From: a virus | Strand: one strand, 5' to 3' | Virus record (IMG/VR): IMGVR_UViG_3300022602_000039 | Span: 62,001-126,000 of that record | Length of the DNA stretch: 64,000 nucleotides | Shown: one piece after another, positions 25,587 to 33,099 of the stretch | Position numbering within the stretch: the first letter of the stretch is position 1 | How the letters are laid out: every line of letters begins with the position of its first letter | Notes under the pieces: model-generated | Seen by the model: the letters and a program-made list of their open reading frames with translations, nothing else | Database searches by the model: none | Told to the model about the DNA's origin: nothing | Position numbers and translations under genes: made by a program

Positions 25587-27170
25587 ATGGCTATTACAGT
25601 AACAACAGATACTATTGTTAAGCTAATTGTTCGTAGTGGAACAAATAGTGATCGTATAGGTATTATTTTATCACAAGGTGAGCTCGGCTATGCCACTGAT
25701 ACCAAAAGATTATTTGCAGGTGATGGATTAACAGCTGGTGGTAACCCGGCTGGTGTTTACAATTATGGTATTGTACCAGGTAATACACTTAATAATTATC
25801 TACCACCACAAACCCAGGTTGGTGATATAATTTCAGACGGTACAACAATTTATACATACACAAGTGCAAGTGGATGGACAGCTGCATCATTTAATCCTAG
25901 TACACAATTTGATAATCAAACAATTGTTTTCTTAAACAATAAATGGCAGTTAAATTCATCGTTTCTTTCTGGTGGTTCGGCGTATGTAAGCGCCATATCT
26001 GCAGTACAAGCTTGTAGTGGTGCATGGGGGTATTCGAGCTTACTTTGTCAACCAACAAATACAGTATTAGGTAATACAACTAATACATGCGCTTACGCAC
26101 AGAATATAACAGTAAGTCCTGGTCAATTTGTTGGTAATTCAAATAGTACACTTGGTGCTATTAATATCTGTGGTTGTGGTGGTCTACAGACAAATGGTGC
26201 TCTCGCAAATACTTTCTATATAGATGGTTCACCGCTACAGAATCAATTAACTAATCTCACTACAACTGTAGCAACAGCTACAGGGGATATTGCCGATATT
26301 GGTACACAGTTCTATGCTGATACAAGTTTTGTGTATTCAATAAATACATATTACGGTACAACAGGTATTACTAATTTATGGCAAAACATATTTGCCGATC
26401 AAAGCTGCAGACCTTTACGACTTGCAGTAAAGACAGGCTCGAGAAGCCGTATTGTAAAAGTAGAAGCACGTGTAAATTATCATAGTTACGCACATTACGC
26501 ACAAATCTACACACGCCTTGGTATCTTCCCTACATTAGTCCCAACATATCAGGATATGACTACATGGAGAGGTGTTAATGGCACATTCCCAAATCTTGCA
26601 ACACCATTTACAGCATATACTCCTAGTACTGTTCCATCCGATGTATTAGATGTGGTCGCTGTCGGTGGGCCATATGCTGAATGGCATTCAATTCCAGCGC
26701 ATCTTAGTACATACTATACTATTCCTGCTAATACCACAGTAATTTTTGGTGTGCAGTCTTTCATTCAAGATGCAGCTTTTGAAGCCAGTGGTTATAGCTT
26801 TGTAGAAATAAACGGATGGGGTGCTGGTAATTATAATGATGGTTATAACCCTGGTGGTGGATATACAAGAAATCAAGTAGGCTTTACAAGCAACCTCGGT
26901 GCTGGTGCAAACCCGACAAATCTACCTGCATACGCTGGTTGGTATGCCTGGGGTCAACCGCCAACCGTCATTAATGGTGTACCTGTATATAATGGTGCTC
27001 CTGGATCATCACCTGCATATCCACAAACACAGCAAGGTATTAGCAATACAACTGCTAATAATCCTTTCTTAGATACTACCGGTATAAGTCCTACAAATGG
27101 TAGTTTGTTCCCATCAAATCAATGGGGTGTTAAAAATACATCTTATATAAGAGCTGTTTTTATTAACTAA
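25587..27170 (+). CDS. Tail fibre with Mtd-type N-terminal domain
   Basis: 527 residues. The N-terminus (VRSGTNSDRIGIILSQGELG and LFAGDGLTAGG) repeats the anchoring domain of the gene before it. The middle has ACSGAWGYSS-type fibre repeats like those in the 834-residue fibre. The C-terminal 270 residues form a separate beta-rich head (SRSRIVKVEARVNYHSYAHY onward) that is probably the receptor-binding part. The stop shares a base with the start of the next gene. Confidence 0.75.
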   Translation: MAITVTTDTIVKLIVRSGTNSDRIGIILSQGELGYATDTKRLFAGDGLTAGGNPAGVYNYGIVPGNTLNNYLPPQTQVGDIISDGTTIYTYTSASGWTAASFNPSTQFDNQTIVFLNNKWQLNSSFLSGGSAYVSAISAVQACSGAWGYSSLLCQPTNTVLGNTTNTCAYAQNITVSPGQFVGNSNSTLGAINICGCGGLQTNGALANTFYIDGSPLQNQLTNLTTTVATATGDIADIGTQFYADTSFVYSINTYYGTTGITNLWQNIFADQSCRPLRLAVKTGSRSRIVKVEARVNYHSYAHYAQIYTRLGIFPTLVPTYQDMTTWRGVNGTFPNLATPFTAYTPSTVPSDVLDVVAVGGPYAEWHSIPAHLSTYYTIPANTTVIFGVQSFIQDAAFEASGYSFVEINGWGAGNYNDGYNPGGGYTRNQVGFTSNLGAGANPTNLPAYAGWYAWGQPPTVINGVPVYNGAPGSSPAYPQTQQGISNTTANNPFLDTTGISPTNGSLFPSNQWGVKNTSYIRAVFIN

Positions 27171-27454
27171 TGTTTGATAAAGTTTTATTTTTTCTTTGTA
27201 TAAGTTTAGGTTTGTCGTATATGTGGAGCTTTTCCACAATATTCGCACCGGTTCGTAAATTTGTATCTACTATCCCCTACATACATGTACCCTTACTGTG
27301 TCCTGAATGCAGTTCATTTTGGTTTGGTCTCTTTTCTTCTTTTTTATACAACCCGGTAGCATTGTGCATAAACATTGGGATTATTTCAAATATACTGTGT
27401 GGAGTTATAACGTATTTTTTTGCTTCAGTTTTATATAAAAAGCTGTTTTTGTAA
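27170..27454 (+). CDS. Small membrane protein, DUF1360-like
   Basis: 94 residues, three hydrophobic segments, and LLCPECSSFWFGLFSSFLY, a CxxC followed by FWxG that is typical of the DUF1360 family found in phages. It is probably an inner-membrane protein. The role is unknown. It overlaps the fibre stop by one base and may be translationally coupled. Confidence 0.65.
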   Translation: MFDKVLFFLCISLGLSYMWSFSTIFAPVRKFVSTIPYIHVPLLCPECSSFWFGLFSSFLYNPVALCINIGIISNILCGVITYFFASVLYKKLFL

Positions 27455-27460
27455 TAAATA
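27455..27460 (+). promoter_or_regulatory. TAAATA late-promoter-like box
   Basis: 8 nt before the ATG at 27468. Confidence 0.5.
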
Positions 27461-27467
27461 TTAGTAT

Positions 27468-27914
27468 ATGCCATCACCTGAATATCAAGACAACCCAACA
27501 GTTGCTTACAATTTTGAACAATTAGAGAGCGGTAAGTTTATTACACTTTTTGGTGATAGTCGTTTCCCACCTGTATCAGTTATAAATTTGGTTGATTACG
27601 TTGATACAACTCAAGCATTTCCAAATAATTCCATAACAAATGCAACTACAGCGGTTACAATCTATCCAAAGGCTGCTGTATTAACGTACAGTGTCAATCA
27701 AGGTGATTCCTCAGGTCTTGGTATCCCACAGTATGATTATGTGCAGTTTACACTCGGCTCTGGTACCATCCTATCTGGTTCACCTATTAATACACAGTAT
27801 TACGTTAATGGTCCAACAGGTACAATGATTGCTGCTGTTTCCACGGGTTATACAAGTTTAGGTTCTGTATCATCAATATGGAAGTACTTCCAGCTTTCAG
27901 CTTATAGCTATTAA
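27468..27914 (+). CDS. Virion protein sharing the N-terminal domain of the 785-residue protein
   Basis: 148 residues. GKFITLFGDSRFPPVSVINL, DTTQAFPNN and VTIYPKAAVLTYSVN correspond to GKFIQLTDNTSFPAVSVTRV, DTTQAFPQS and VDIYPKYATLNYVVN of the protein at 33100-35457. It looks like a stand-alone copy of that assembly domain and may be a partner or spacer in the same structure. Confidence 0.65.
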   Translation: MPSPEYQDNPTVAYNFEQLESGKFITLFGDSRFPPVSVINLVDYVDTTQAFPNNSITNATTAVTIYPKAAVLTYSVNQGDSSGLGIPQYDYVQFTLGSGTILSGSPINTQYYVNGPTGTMIAAVSTGYTSLGSVSSIWKYFQLSAYSY

Positions 27915-27916
27915 TT

Positions 27917-28087
27917 ATGGCAAATACTAAAGAGACGGTTACCCACGGTGGTGCTGCAGATACAGAGACGGTTACACAAAAAGCACAAGCACATCAAACA
28001 TCGACCGTAAGAAAAGCAGTTACTCAAACACGCCCTGCTGTTAATCAAGCAGAAACTCTTGTACGAACACTCTTCCCTAAGCAATAA
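27917..28087 (+). CDS. Small hydrophilic protein
   Basis: 56 residues, Thr- and Ala-rich, with two related blocks (KETVTHGGAADTETVTQ) and no hydrophobic segment. The ATG follows the previous stop by 2 nt. It is not recognised. It could be a small virion or lysis-region protein. Confidence 0.5.
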   Translation: MANTKETVTHGGAADTETVTQKAQAHQTSTVRKAVTQTRPAVNQAETLVRTLFPKQ

Positions 28088-28124
28088 GAGTTGATTTTTA
28101 AAACTGCGCTATGTAATTATATAC

Positions 28125-28712
28125 ATGAAGCGCATTCTCATACTCGCAGGAGTCGTGGCTCTATTAGCCTCCTGCACATATTATACTGAAAAGCAATCTG
28201 AAGCTCTCAGTCAGAACGTATATGCAACATCTGATTCCCTAATTAAGAAGCGTGTTGATCTTGCTTATTATTATTCAAACGAAACAACAAAGCTTGTAAA
28301 GCTACCAAAGCATAGAATACCTATTCAATCAGTATTTGAAGCTGATAAGGTTGTAAAAAATTCACCAAACAAAGGTAAAACAGCTGTTGTACTTGTACCG
28401 GATCAATATAAAGATGAAAAGGTAGTAGTGGTCGGTTCTGCTGATTACCAAGAATTGCTTAAGAATCGCGCAATCAATGCCCAGCTTAAGAAGGATAATG
28501 AGAATTTATTAAAAGACAATAAGAATACGGTAGATGAGCTTAATCATCAAAAGCAAATGAAAGATACAATTATTAAGAACGCTGAAACCCTACAATTGCG
28601 TGTTTATAAGTTGGAAGCATCTAATCTACGTAAAAGTATTGCTATCATAGCGTTAGTTGGTCTCATTTTGGGCTATATCTGGTTGAGAGCCAGTAGGTTC
28701 CTCTTATTTTAA
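28125..28712 (+). CDS. Candidate unimolecular spanin (outer-membrane lipoprotein with C-terminal TM helix)
   Basis: 195 residues. The N-terminus MKRILILAGVVALLASC is a signal peptide with lipobox LLAS-C (lipidated C17). The middle, about 85-165, is a charged coiled coil (KKDNENLLKDNKNTVDELNH). About 169-187 is a single TM helix followed by a short tail with two Arg. A lipid anchor at one end and an inner-membrane helix at the other is the architecture of u-spanins such as T1 gp11, which fuse the two membranes in the last step of lysis. Location just before holin-like and endolysin genes supports this. Confidence 0.7.
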   Translation: MKRILILAGVVALLASCTYYTEKQSEALSQNVYATSDSLIKKRVDLAYYYSNETTKLVKLPKHRIPIQSVFEADKVVKNSPNKGKTAVVLVPDQYKDEKVVVVGSADYQELLKNRAINAQLKKDNENLLKDNKNTVDELNHQKQMKDTIIKNAETLQLRVYKLEASNLRKSIAIIALVGLILGYIWLRASRFLLF

Positions 28713-28733
28713 AGTAAAAATAACATTGTACCA

Positions 28734-28739
28734 TAAATA
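28734..28739 (+). promoter_or_regulatory. TAAATA late-promoter-like box
   Basis: 6 nt before the ATG at 28745. Confidence 0.5.
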
Positions 28740-28744
28740 TTATT

Positions 28745-28972
28745 ATGGACAATCTTATACAAAATATTGAATCCACATTAAGTAATACAGTTTCAGCTAT
28801 TGAGCCTAAGGTTCAAAAAGCAGTGACTGTTGTTACACCTAAATTAAATACAGCTGCCTCTATTGTCTCCAATATTGTTGGGGTATTCTTTGATTGGGTT
28901 GCAACTCATCCAAAGACATCCTTGGTTATTGCCATCTTTATCATGGGATTCCTTTGCGGAATTCTTTTTTAA
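28745..28972 (+). CDS. Small single-TM protein of the lysis region
   Basis: 75 residues. An amphipathic N-terminal two-thirds is followed by one TM helix (TSLVIAIFIMGFLCGILF) at the very C-terminus. It may be a pinholin-like or accessory lysis protein, or a virion membrane protein. The position between spanin and endolysin favours lysis. Confidence 0.6.
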   Translation: MDNLIQNIESTLSNTVSAIEPKVQKAVTVVTPKLNTAASIVSNIVGVFFDWVATHPKTSLVIAIFIMGFLCGILF

Positions 28973-28975
28973 GCG

Positions 28976-29089
28976 ATGCATTACGAATATCGTCCACACT
29001 CAAACTATCCCTTCTACGCTATCTGTTTATATAGCTTACTCTTAGGTATATTAATAGGTCACTGTGTACTTTTCTATATACACGGATAA
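28976..29089 (+). CDS. Tiny single-TM protein
   Basis: 37 residues, with an aromatic N-terminus MHYEYRPHSNYPF and one TM helix (AICLYSLLLGILIGHCVLFY). It starts 3 nt after the previous stop. The size fits a small holin-type or accessory membrane peptide. Not recognised. Confidence 0.5.
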   Translation: MHYEYRPHSNYPFYAICLYSLLLGILIGHCVLFYIHG

Positions 29090-29092
29090 GTA
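29087..29092 (+). promoter_or_regulatory. TAAGTA late-promoter-like box
   Basis: Variant box overlapping the preceding stop codon, 9 nt before the ATG at 29101. Confidence 0.35.
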
Positions 29093-29100
29093 TTTGTATA

Positions 29101-29484
29101 ATGTCACAGGAAAGAAAACTATTTACAAAAGAAAAATTTTGTGAAGGTAATCGTCAAAAATGGTTGATTGTCTTTCTTGTGTATTTGTCCTTGTTAATGG
29201 GGTTAGATGCCTTTCATCTCTTAAAAGATGTAACTCCATATCTTACTTTCTTAACGTTTTTGGCTGGAGCATTTATACTTGGATATTCAGGCACAGAAAC
29301 TATGAAGTTGTTTAGAGCAAACTCAACTACAGATAATCAAAATATAACTCAAGACGTAAATCAGAATCTAAATCAAAATACCACTAAAGAGATTAAAGAA
29401 ACAAAAGATATTAATATTAATGAACAAACTTTAACAAATAACGCTAAAGAAGGCGACTACAATATACAGGAGGTAAGTATATGA
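29101..29484 (+). CDS. Holin candidate (two TM helices)
   Basis: 127 residues. Two TM segments lie at about 22-40 and 46-63 (LIVFLVYLSLLMGL; LTFLTFLAGAFILGY), followed by a long hydrophilic Asn/Thr-rich tail. It overlaps the endolysin gene by 4 nt (ATGA), the usual holin-endolysin arrangement. The family is not identifiable by eye. The hydrophilic tail is longer than in most small holins. Confidence 0.6.
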   Translation: MSQERKLFTKEKFCEGNRQKWLIVFLVYLSLLMGLDAFHLLKDVTPYLTFLTFLAGAFILGYSGTETMKLFRANSTTDNQNITQDVNQNLNQNTTKEIKETKDININEQTLTNNAKEGDYNIQEVSI

Positions 29485-30092
29485 AACAACCATCTTCAAG
29501 CGCATTAAATTTAATTCTTGAATATGAAGTCGGTGGTGGTCGTTCGTATTATGACAAGTATCTCAGTCATCCAACTTGGCCTGGTGGTGCTTCTGGTACA
29601 ACTTTAGGTATTGGTGTAGATTGCGGTTATTATACGCCAGATGAACTCGCTAAGATATTTCATTTCTTATCTTCAGTTCAACTTGAAGTTATAAAGGGTG
29701 CTTCTGGTAAAACTGGTCAGGCAGGTAAAGCGTATGTAAAGGAAATACAGCCGCTCAACATTACAGTTACCTGGGATCAGGCATTGAGTATATTTGATAG
29801 TTTAACATGGCCTAAATTTGCAAAACTCGCTGAACATGCATTCCCTGGACTCGATCAGCTATGTGATAATGCCTACGGAGCCCTTGTTTCTCTTGTGTTT
29901 AACCGTGGTACTAGTATGAATGGTGATAGTCGACTTGAAATGAGGAATATTAGGGATCTCGTACCTAAGAAGGATTATAAAGGTATTGCTGAACAACTCA
30001 GAAGTATGAAGAGAATTTGGGCTGGTAAGGGTCTCGATGGTTTAATGACAAGACGTGAAGCTGAGGCTAAACTAGTTGAAAGCTGTATATGA
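29481..30092 (+). CDS. Endolysin, muramidase (pesticin/T4-lysozyme-like)
   Basis: 203 residues. EYEVGGGRSYYDKYLSHPTW with PGGASGTTLGIGVDCGYYT follows the pattern of pesticin- and T4-type lysozymes, with the catalytic Glu early in the chain and an Asp/Thr after it. The later NAYGALVSLVFNRG also fits glycoside hydrolase 24-type folds. It has no signal peptide, so it needs a holin. The start has a good Shine-Dalgarno site (AGGAGG, 5 nt upstream). It cleaves peptidoglycan glycan strands. Confidence 0.85.
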   Translation: MKQPSSSALNLILEYEVGGGRSYYDKYLSHPTWPGGASGTTLGIGVDCGYYTPDELAKIFHFLSSVQLEVIKGASGKTGQAGKAYVKEIQPLNITVTWDQALSIFDSLTWPKFAKLAEHAFPGLDQLCDNAYGALVSLVFNRGTSMNGDSRLEMRNIRDLVPKKDYKGIAEQLRSMKRIWAGKGLDGLMTRREAEAKLVESCI

Positions 30093-30298
30093 GCATATAC
30101 GATGAATTCTTCAATTTAGAGGGTCCGTGTCCCGAGTCAATTGAAAATTGCATGGAACTACGCGCTCAATATCAGATAGAAGTCAATAAACTAACGGCTG
30201 ATAATAACTGTAATGGTTGTCAGGCAATGAATCTTAAAGCAGAGTATCAAGGTAAAGTATGGAAGGCGTATATGAACTCTTTAATCATACGTGCTTAA
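30089..30298 (+). CDS. Hypothetical protein, Cys-containing
   Basis: 69 residues with Cys at CPES, NCME and NNCNGCQ. Helical and acidic, no named family. It overlaps the endolysin stop by 4 nt (ATGA), so it belongs to the lysis operon, and its 3' end overlaps the convergent gene by 14 nt. Confidence 0.55.
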   Translation: MSIYDEFFNLEGPCPESIENCMELRAQYQIEVNKLTADNNCNGCQAMNLKAEYQGKVWKAYMNSLIIRA

Positions 30299-30755
30299 AG
30301 GCCTTGTAATATTTACAAAATTTAGATAGGTGTAATTTTGAAAAACGTCTAGCATCTACTTCATGTTCGTTTCTAAAGTACGCATGTCTGTTTAAATCTA
30401 CGTCCTCTTGATTATATGATAATTCAGTATGACTTACTTTGTAGATTCTACTTTGCATCCAATGTCTAAACTCGTGAAGATAGTGTTCAAATAATGCACG
30501 TTCCTTCTTTTTATATGATTTAGCTTTTCCATCGGGTTCATCACATAGATAAATCTTGTTTGAGTAAAACATATAACCACTCTCCTCAGAACCAAAGTCA
30601 ATCTGTACGGTTAAGGTAATATTCCTTGTAATAGCACCAGGTTCTACTTCGGCAAATAACATCGAAGTAGCGGCTCCTAGGGCTTTCATATCGTAATTAT
30701 GTTCTCTAAACCATATTTCAGATTTTGGAGTAGGTTTTAGAGTAAAGATATACAT
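30285..30755 (-). CDS. HExxH-motif protein, putative metallopeptidase-like
   Basis: 156 residues. HEFRH at residues 94-98 in HYLHEFRHWMQSRIY fits HExxH. Downstream, YNQEDVDLNRHAYFRNEHEVDA holds further His and Glu that could be the third ligand (gluzincin-like). Such proteins in phages are usually annotated only as hypothetical. It is alone on the - strand within a + strand block. Activity is inference. Confidence 0.65.
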   Translation of the reverse strand: MYIFTLKPTPKSEIWFREHNYDMKALGAATSMLFAEVEPGAITRNITLTVQIDFGSEESGYMFYSNKIYLCDEPDGKAKSYKKKERALFEHYLHEFRHWMQSRIYKVSHTELSYNQEDVDLNRHAYFRNEHEVDARRFSKLHLSKFCKYYKAFKHV

Positions 30756-30800
30756 AAGAAGTTGAATTTAGTGTATCTAGATCATAATATAATAATACAT

Positions 30801-30992
30801 ATGCAAGAAAACGCAAGTGAAGAATTTGTAACAGAACTTACAATAGGAGATCTTAAGAACATTGTCATTTTAATCAATGCTGTAAAGGATAAAAACCTTG
30901 TAAGTGAGAATGATACCGAAGTTCTTAGTAAAATAAGCGATAAAATTACTGTATTTTTGACGTCTGTTAACGAGTCCCTCCTTATTTCATGA
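30801..30992 (+). CDS. Small hypothetical protein
   Basis: 63 residues from ATG 30801 (MQENASEEFVTEL). The frame is open to a TTG at 30762, which would add 13 hydrophobic residues and nearly abut the divergent gene. Helical, acidic then hydrophobic. Not recognised. Confidence 0.45.
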   Translation: MQENASEEFVTELTIGDLKNIVILINAVKDKNLVSENDTEVLSKISDKITVFLTSVNESLLIS

Positions 30993-31027
30993 GGGTTCCC
31001 ACGGGATAATATGTCCATAATATTGAA

Positions 31028-31033
31028 TAAATA
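31028..31033 (+). promoter_or_regulatory. TAAATA late-promoter-like box
   Basis: 10 nt before the ATG at 31043. Confidence 0.45.
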
Positions 31034-31042
31034 TTATGGTAC

Positions 31043-31264
31043 ATGTCAGTTTCTAAAATTGTTACTTCTTTATGTGAGGAATTCACAGATACTATTCTTG
31101 TAGATCATACCAAGAATAGTATCATTATTAATGTCAAAAAACAATGGTTTAAATCATTGAATATGCGTTTAAGATCTTTGAACTTTAAACTTGTACATAA
31201 AACAACCATTAAAACGGGCTATACTTGTACATATGTTTTAGATGATACAGAAGAAAATGATTGA
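31043..31264 (+). CDS. Small hypothetical protein
   Basis: 73 residues, alternating strands (TILVDHTKNSIIINVKKQW; TGYTCTYVLDD) of a small alpha-beta fold. No family recognised. It precedes the RecB-like nuclease by 30 nt. Confidence 0.5.
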   Translation: MSVSKIVTSLCEEFTDTILVDHTKNSIIINVKKQWFKSLNMRLRSLNFKLVHKTTIKTGYTCTYVLDDTEEND

Positions 31265-31294
31265 TTTCTGTATAAAAGCATTTAATATCAGTAA

Positions 31295-32008
31295 ATGCTC
31301 GTATTTGATCCAGTAGCTCACTCTTATAAAAACGAATTTACAGGAGAATTTTATAATTCTGTAACAAGAGTTATTCACAAATACAAGAAACCCTTTGATG
31401 CTGATACTGCAGCTAGTAGAGTTGCTAAGAGAGAAGGTATTACAAAGGAAGAAGTCAAGGAAAGATGGAAGAAAGACAATGATAAGAGCAAGGATTACGG
31501 TACTGAGTTTCATGCTGTTATTGAAAGGTACCTTAAAACTGGTACTTTTGATCCTGAGTATACAATTTTTATTCAAGCCTTCTTGGATCTTGATATAGTT
31601 AGCAAGAAAGATGATCTTCTTGTTGAGCATCAGGTGTATTCACACGAGTTTAAACTTGCTGGTACTTCAGATCTTATTCGTGAAGAGAAAAACGGTGGGT
31701 TTAGTGTATTTGATCTTAAGACAAATAAGAAGTTTAACATGTTTAACCCTTATAACGAGTATCTTTTACATCCTTTGGATCATTTAACAGCTAGTGAGTA
31801 CTCAATTTATAGTCTTCAGCTTTCAACATATGCTTATATGTATCAAAACATTACCGGTAAACGTGTAAACAGTATCGGTGTCTTTTATTATGATAGGAAT
31901 ACTGAAAAATTTTCATATTATCCAATGTCATATAAGAAGTATGATGTTTTAGCAATGCTTAATCACTATAAAAATCATGAACTTCATCGATCAAATCATT
32001 CAGAATAG
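31295..32008 (+). CDS. PD-(D/E)xK nuclease, RecB/Cas4-like
   Basis: 237 residues. The RecB-family motifs are in order: GTEFHAVIE at about 69-77, EHQVYSHEFKLAGTSDLI at about 110-127 (the D), FDLKTNKKF at about 138-146 (DxK) and YSLQLSTYAYMY at about 170-181 (QxxxY). This is the single-domain exonuclease type common in phages, acting on DNA ends in recombination or host DNA breakdown. Its last 32 nt overlap the next gene in another frame. Confidence 0.85.
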   Translation: MLVFDPVAHSYKNEFTGEFYNSVTRVIHKYKKPFDADTAASRVAKREGITKEEVKERWKKDNDKSKDYGTEFHAVIERYLKTGTFDPEYTIFIQAFLDLDIVSKKDDLLVEHQVYSHEFKLAGTSDLIREEKNGGFSVFDLKTNKKFNMFNPYNEYLLHPLDHLTASEYSIYSLQLSTYAYMYQNITGKRVNSIGVFYYDRNTEKFSYYPMSYKKYDVLAMLNHYKNHELHRSNHSE

Positions 32009-32444
32009 TCAGGTTAAAGAAGCTAAGCTTTTTGGTCCGTCAAAAAAGGCTGCCGAACGCCCTGAAACAGGAATTACCATTCAAACTCCTGCAGCTTTTC
32101 ATGTTATTAAGGATTGTGCCACTCTAGCTAACAAGTATTTACCACATTATGTTTTTGGAACATATGCTAACCCATTTGAAGTATTAAAAGGCAAATTTAA
32201 ACGTGAAGATATTCAAGAATTTGTAACAGCTGCTATGGCTGATATTGTACTCAATCAATTAATGATTTTAATCCTTGAGAAAATTCGTAAGTCACCCTAT
32301 ATGCCTGAAGTTTCAACTACTGTGTCGGTAGAAGCTAATAATTCAGCTGATCCTTATGGTGATTATGAATCTGCTAGTACTACAGTACAGACAAATAAGC
32401 AGCTTGATCCAGTTTCTTTGCTTTGTATTGCTTTTGGAGTATAA
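31977..32444 (+). CDS. Hypothetical protein
   Basis: 155 residues. N-terminus MNFIDQIIQNSQVKEAKLFG, then a mostly helical body and a Ser/Thr-rich tail. No family recognised. The ATG is 32 nt inside the nuclease gene, suggesting coupled translation. The N-terminus weakly recalls the capsid-targeting-like peptides listed elsewhere here, but lacks a clear LxE site. Confidence 0.5.
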   Translation: MNFIDQIIQNSQVKEAKLFGPSKKAAERPETGITIQTPAAFHVIKDCATLANKYLPHYVFGTYANPFEVLKGKFKREDIQEFVTAAMADIVLNQLMILILEKIRKSPYMPEVSTTVSVEANNSADPYGDYESASTTVQTNKQLDPVSLLCIAFGV

Positions 32445-32447
32445 ATA
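32442..32447 (+). promoter_or_regulatory. TAAATA late-promoter-like box
   Basis: 13 nt before the ATG at 32460; it overlaps the preceding stop codon. Confidence 0.4.
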
Positions 32448-32459
32448 TCTTTAATATTA

Positions 32460-32819
32460 ATGAAATTATTCGGTCCATTTTTAAGCATACAGAATCAGAT
32501 CCGTATATATCACTGGCAGACTGAGAGTTACGCCCAGCACAAGGCTTTTGATAAGACATACAACCAGTTAGGTGATCTTATTGATACATTTGTAGAGATT
32601 TATATGGGTAAATATGGTCGTTCAAAAGCTAAGTTTACTTACAATATTGAATTACAGAATATTGATAACAATTATATGTCCGTAATTGATTCGTATGTAG
32701 ATTTTCTCATTGGACTCAATGAGGAGCTTGATCAGGTTAATGACTCCGATCTTCTTAACGTTAGAGACGAAATGCTTGGTGTCTTTAACCGCTTAAAGTA
32801 TCTTTTAACTTTAAGTTAG
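32460..32819 (+). CDS. DUF5856-like, ferritin/Dps-like four-helix protein
   Basis: 119 residues. QIRIYHWQTESYAQHKAFD and the following QLGDLIDTFVEIYMGKYGR match a phage family (DUF5856) with the H-W-x-T...H pattern of Dps-like helical bundles. Its role is unknown. DNA or metal protection as in Dps has been suggested by fold only. Confidence 0.7.
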   Translation: MKLFGPFLSIQNQIRIYHWQTESYAQHKAFDKTYNQLGDLIDTFVEIYMGKYGRSKAKFTYNIELQNIDNNYMSVIDSYVDFLIGLNEELDQVNDSDLLNVRDEMLGVFNRLKYLLTLS

Positions 32820-32886
32820 GTTTTTTTAAAAATTGTTTGTACTTTTATACAAAAAAATAATTTTTAAAGACTAATTAATTAGAGGT

Positions 32887-33096
32887 ATGACCCAACTCCT
32901 TCGTGTCTTTAAAAAGTTCACCAATAGAATTTTTGGTGTTAAGGAGTCAGAGCTTTCTTCTGTTATTGAATTAAATTCAATCCCTAGAGAAACTGTGGTT
33001 CTTAAGACACGCACACAATTAATTGCTGAGGGTAAGGGAGCTCATCTCCCTAAGCGTCACCGTCACCCTGCCCCAACTCTTAATAAGCACAATTAA
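32887..33096 (+). CDS. Small basic protein
   Basis: 69 residues ending in a His/Lys/Pro-rich tail (HLPKRHRHPAPTLNKHN). Not recognised. The 67-nt gap before it contains an imperfect AT-rich inverted repeat that could act as a weak terminator. It converges on the - strand virion gene 3 nt away. Confidence 0.5.
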   Translation: MTQLLRVFKKFTNRIFGVKESELSSVIELNSIPRETVVLKTRTQLIAEGKGAHLPKRHRHPAPTLNKHN

Positions 33097-33099
33097 GCT

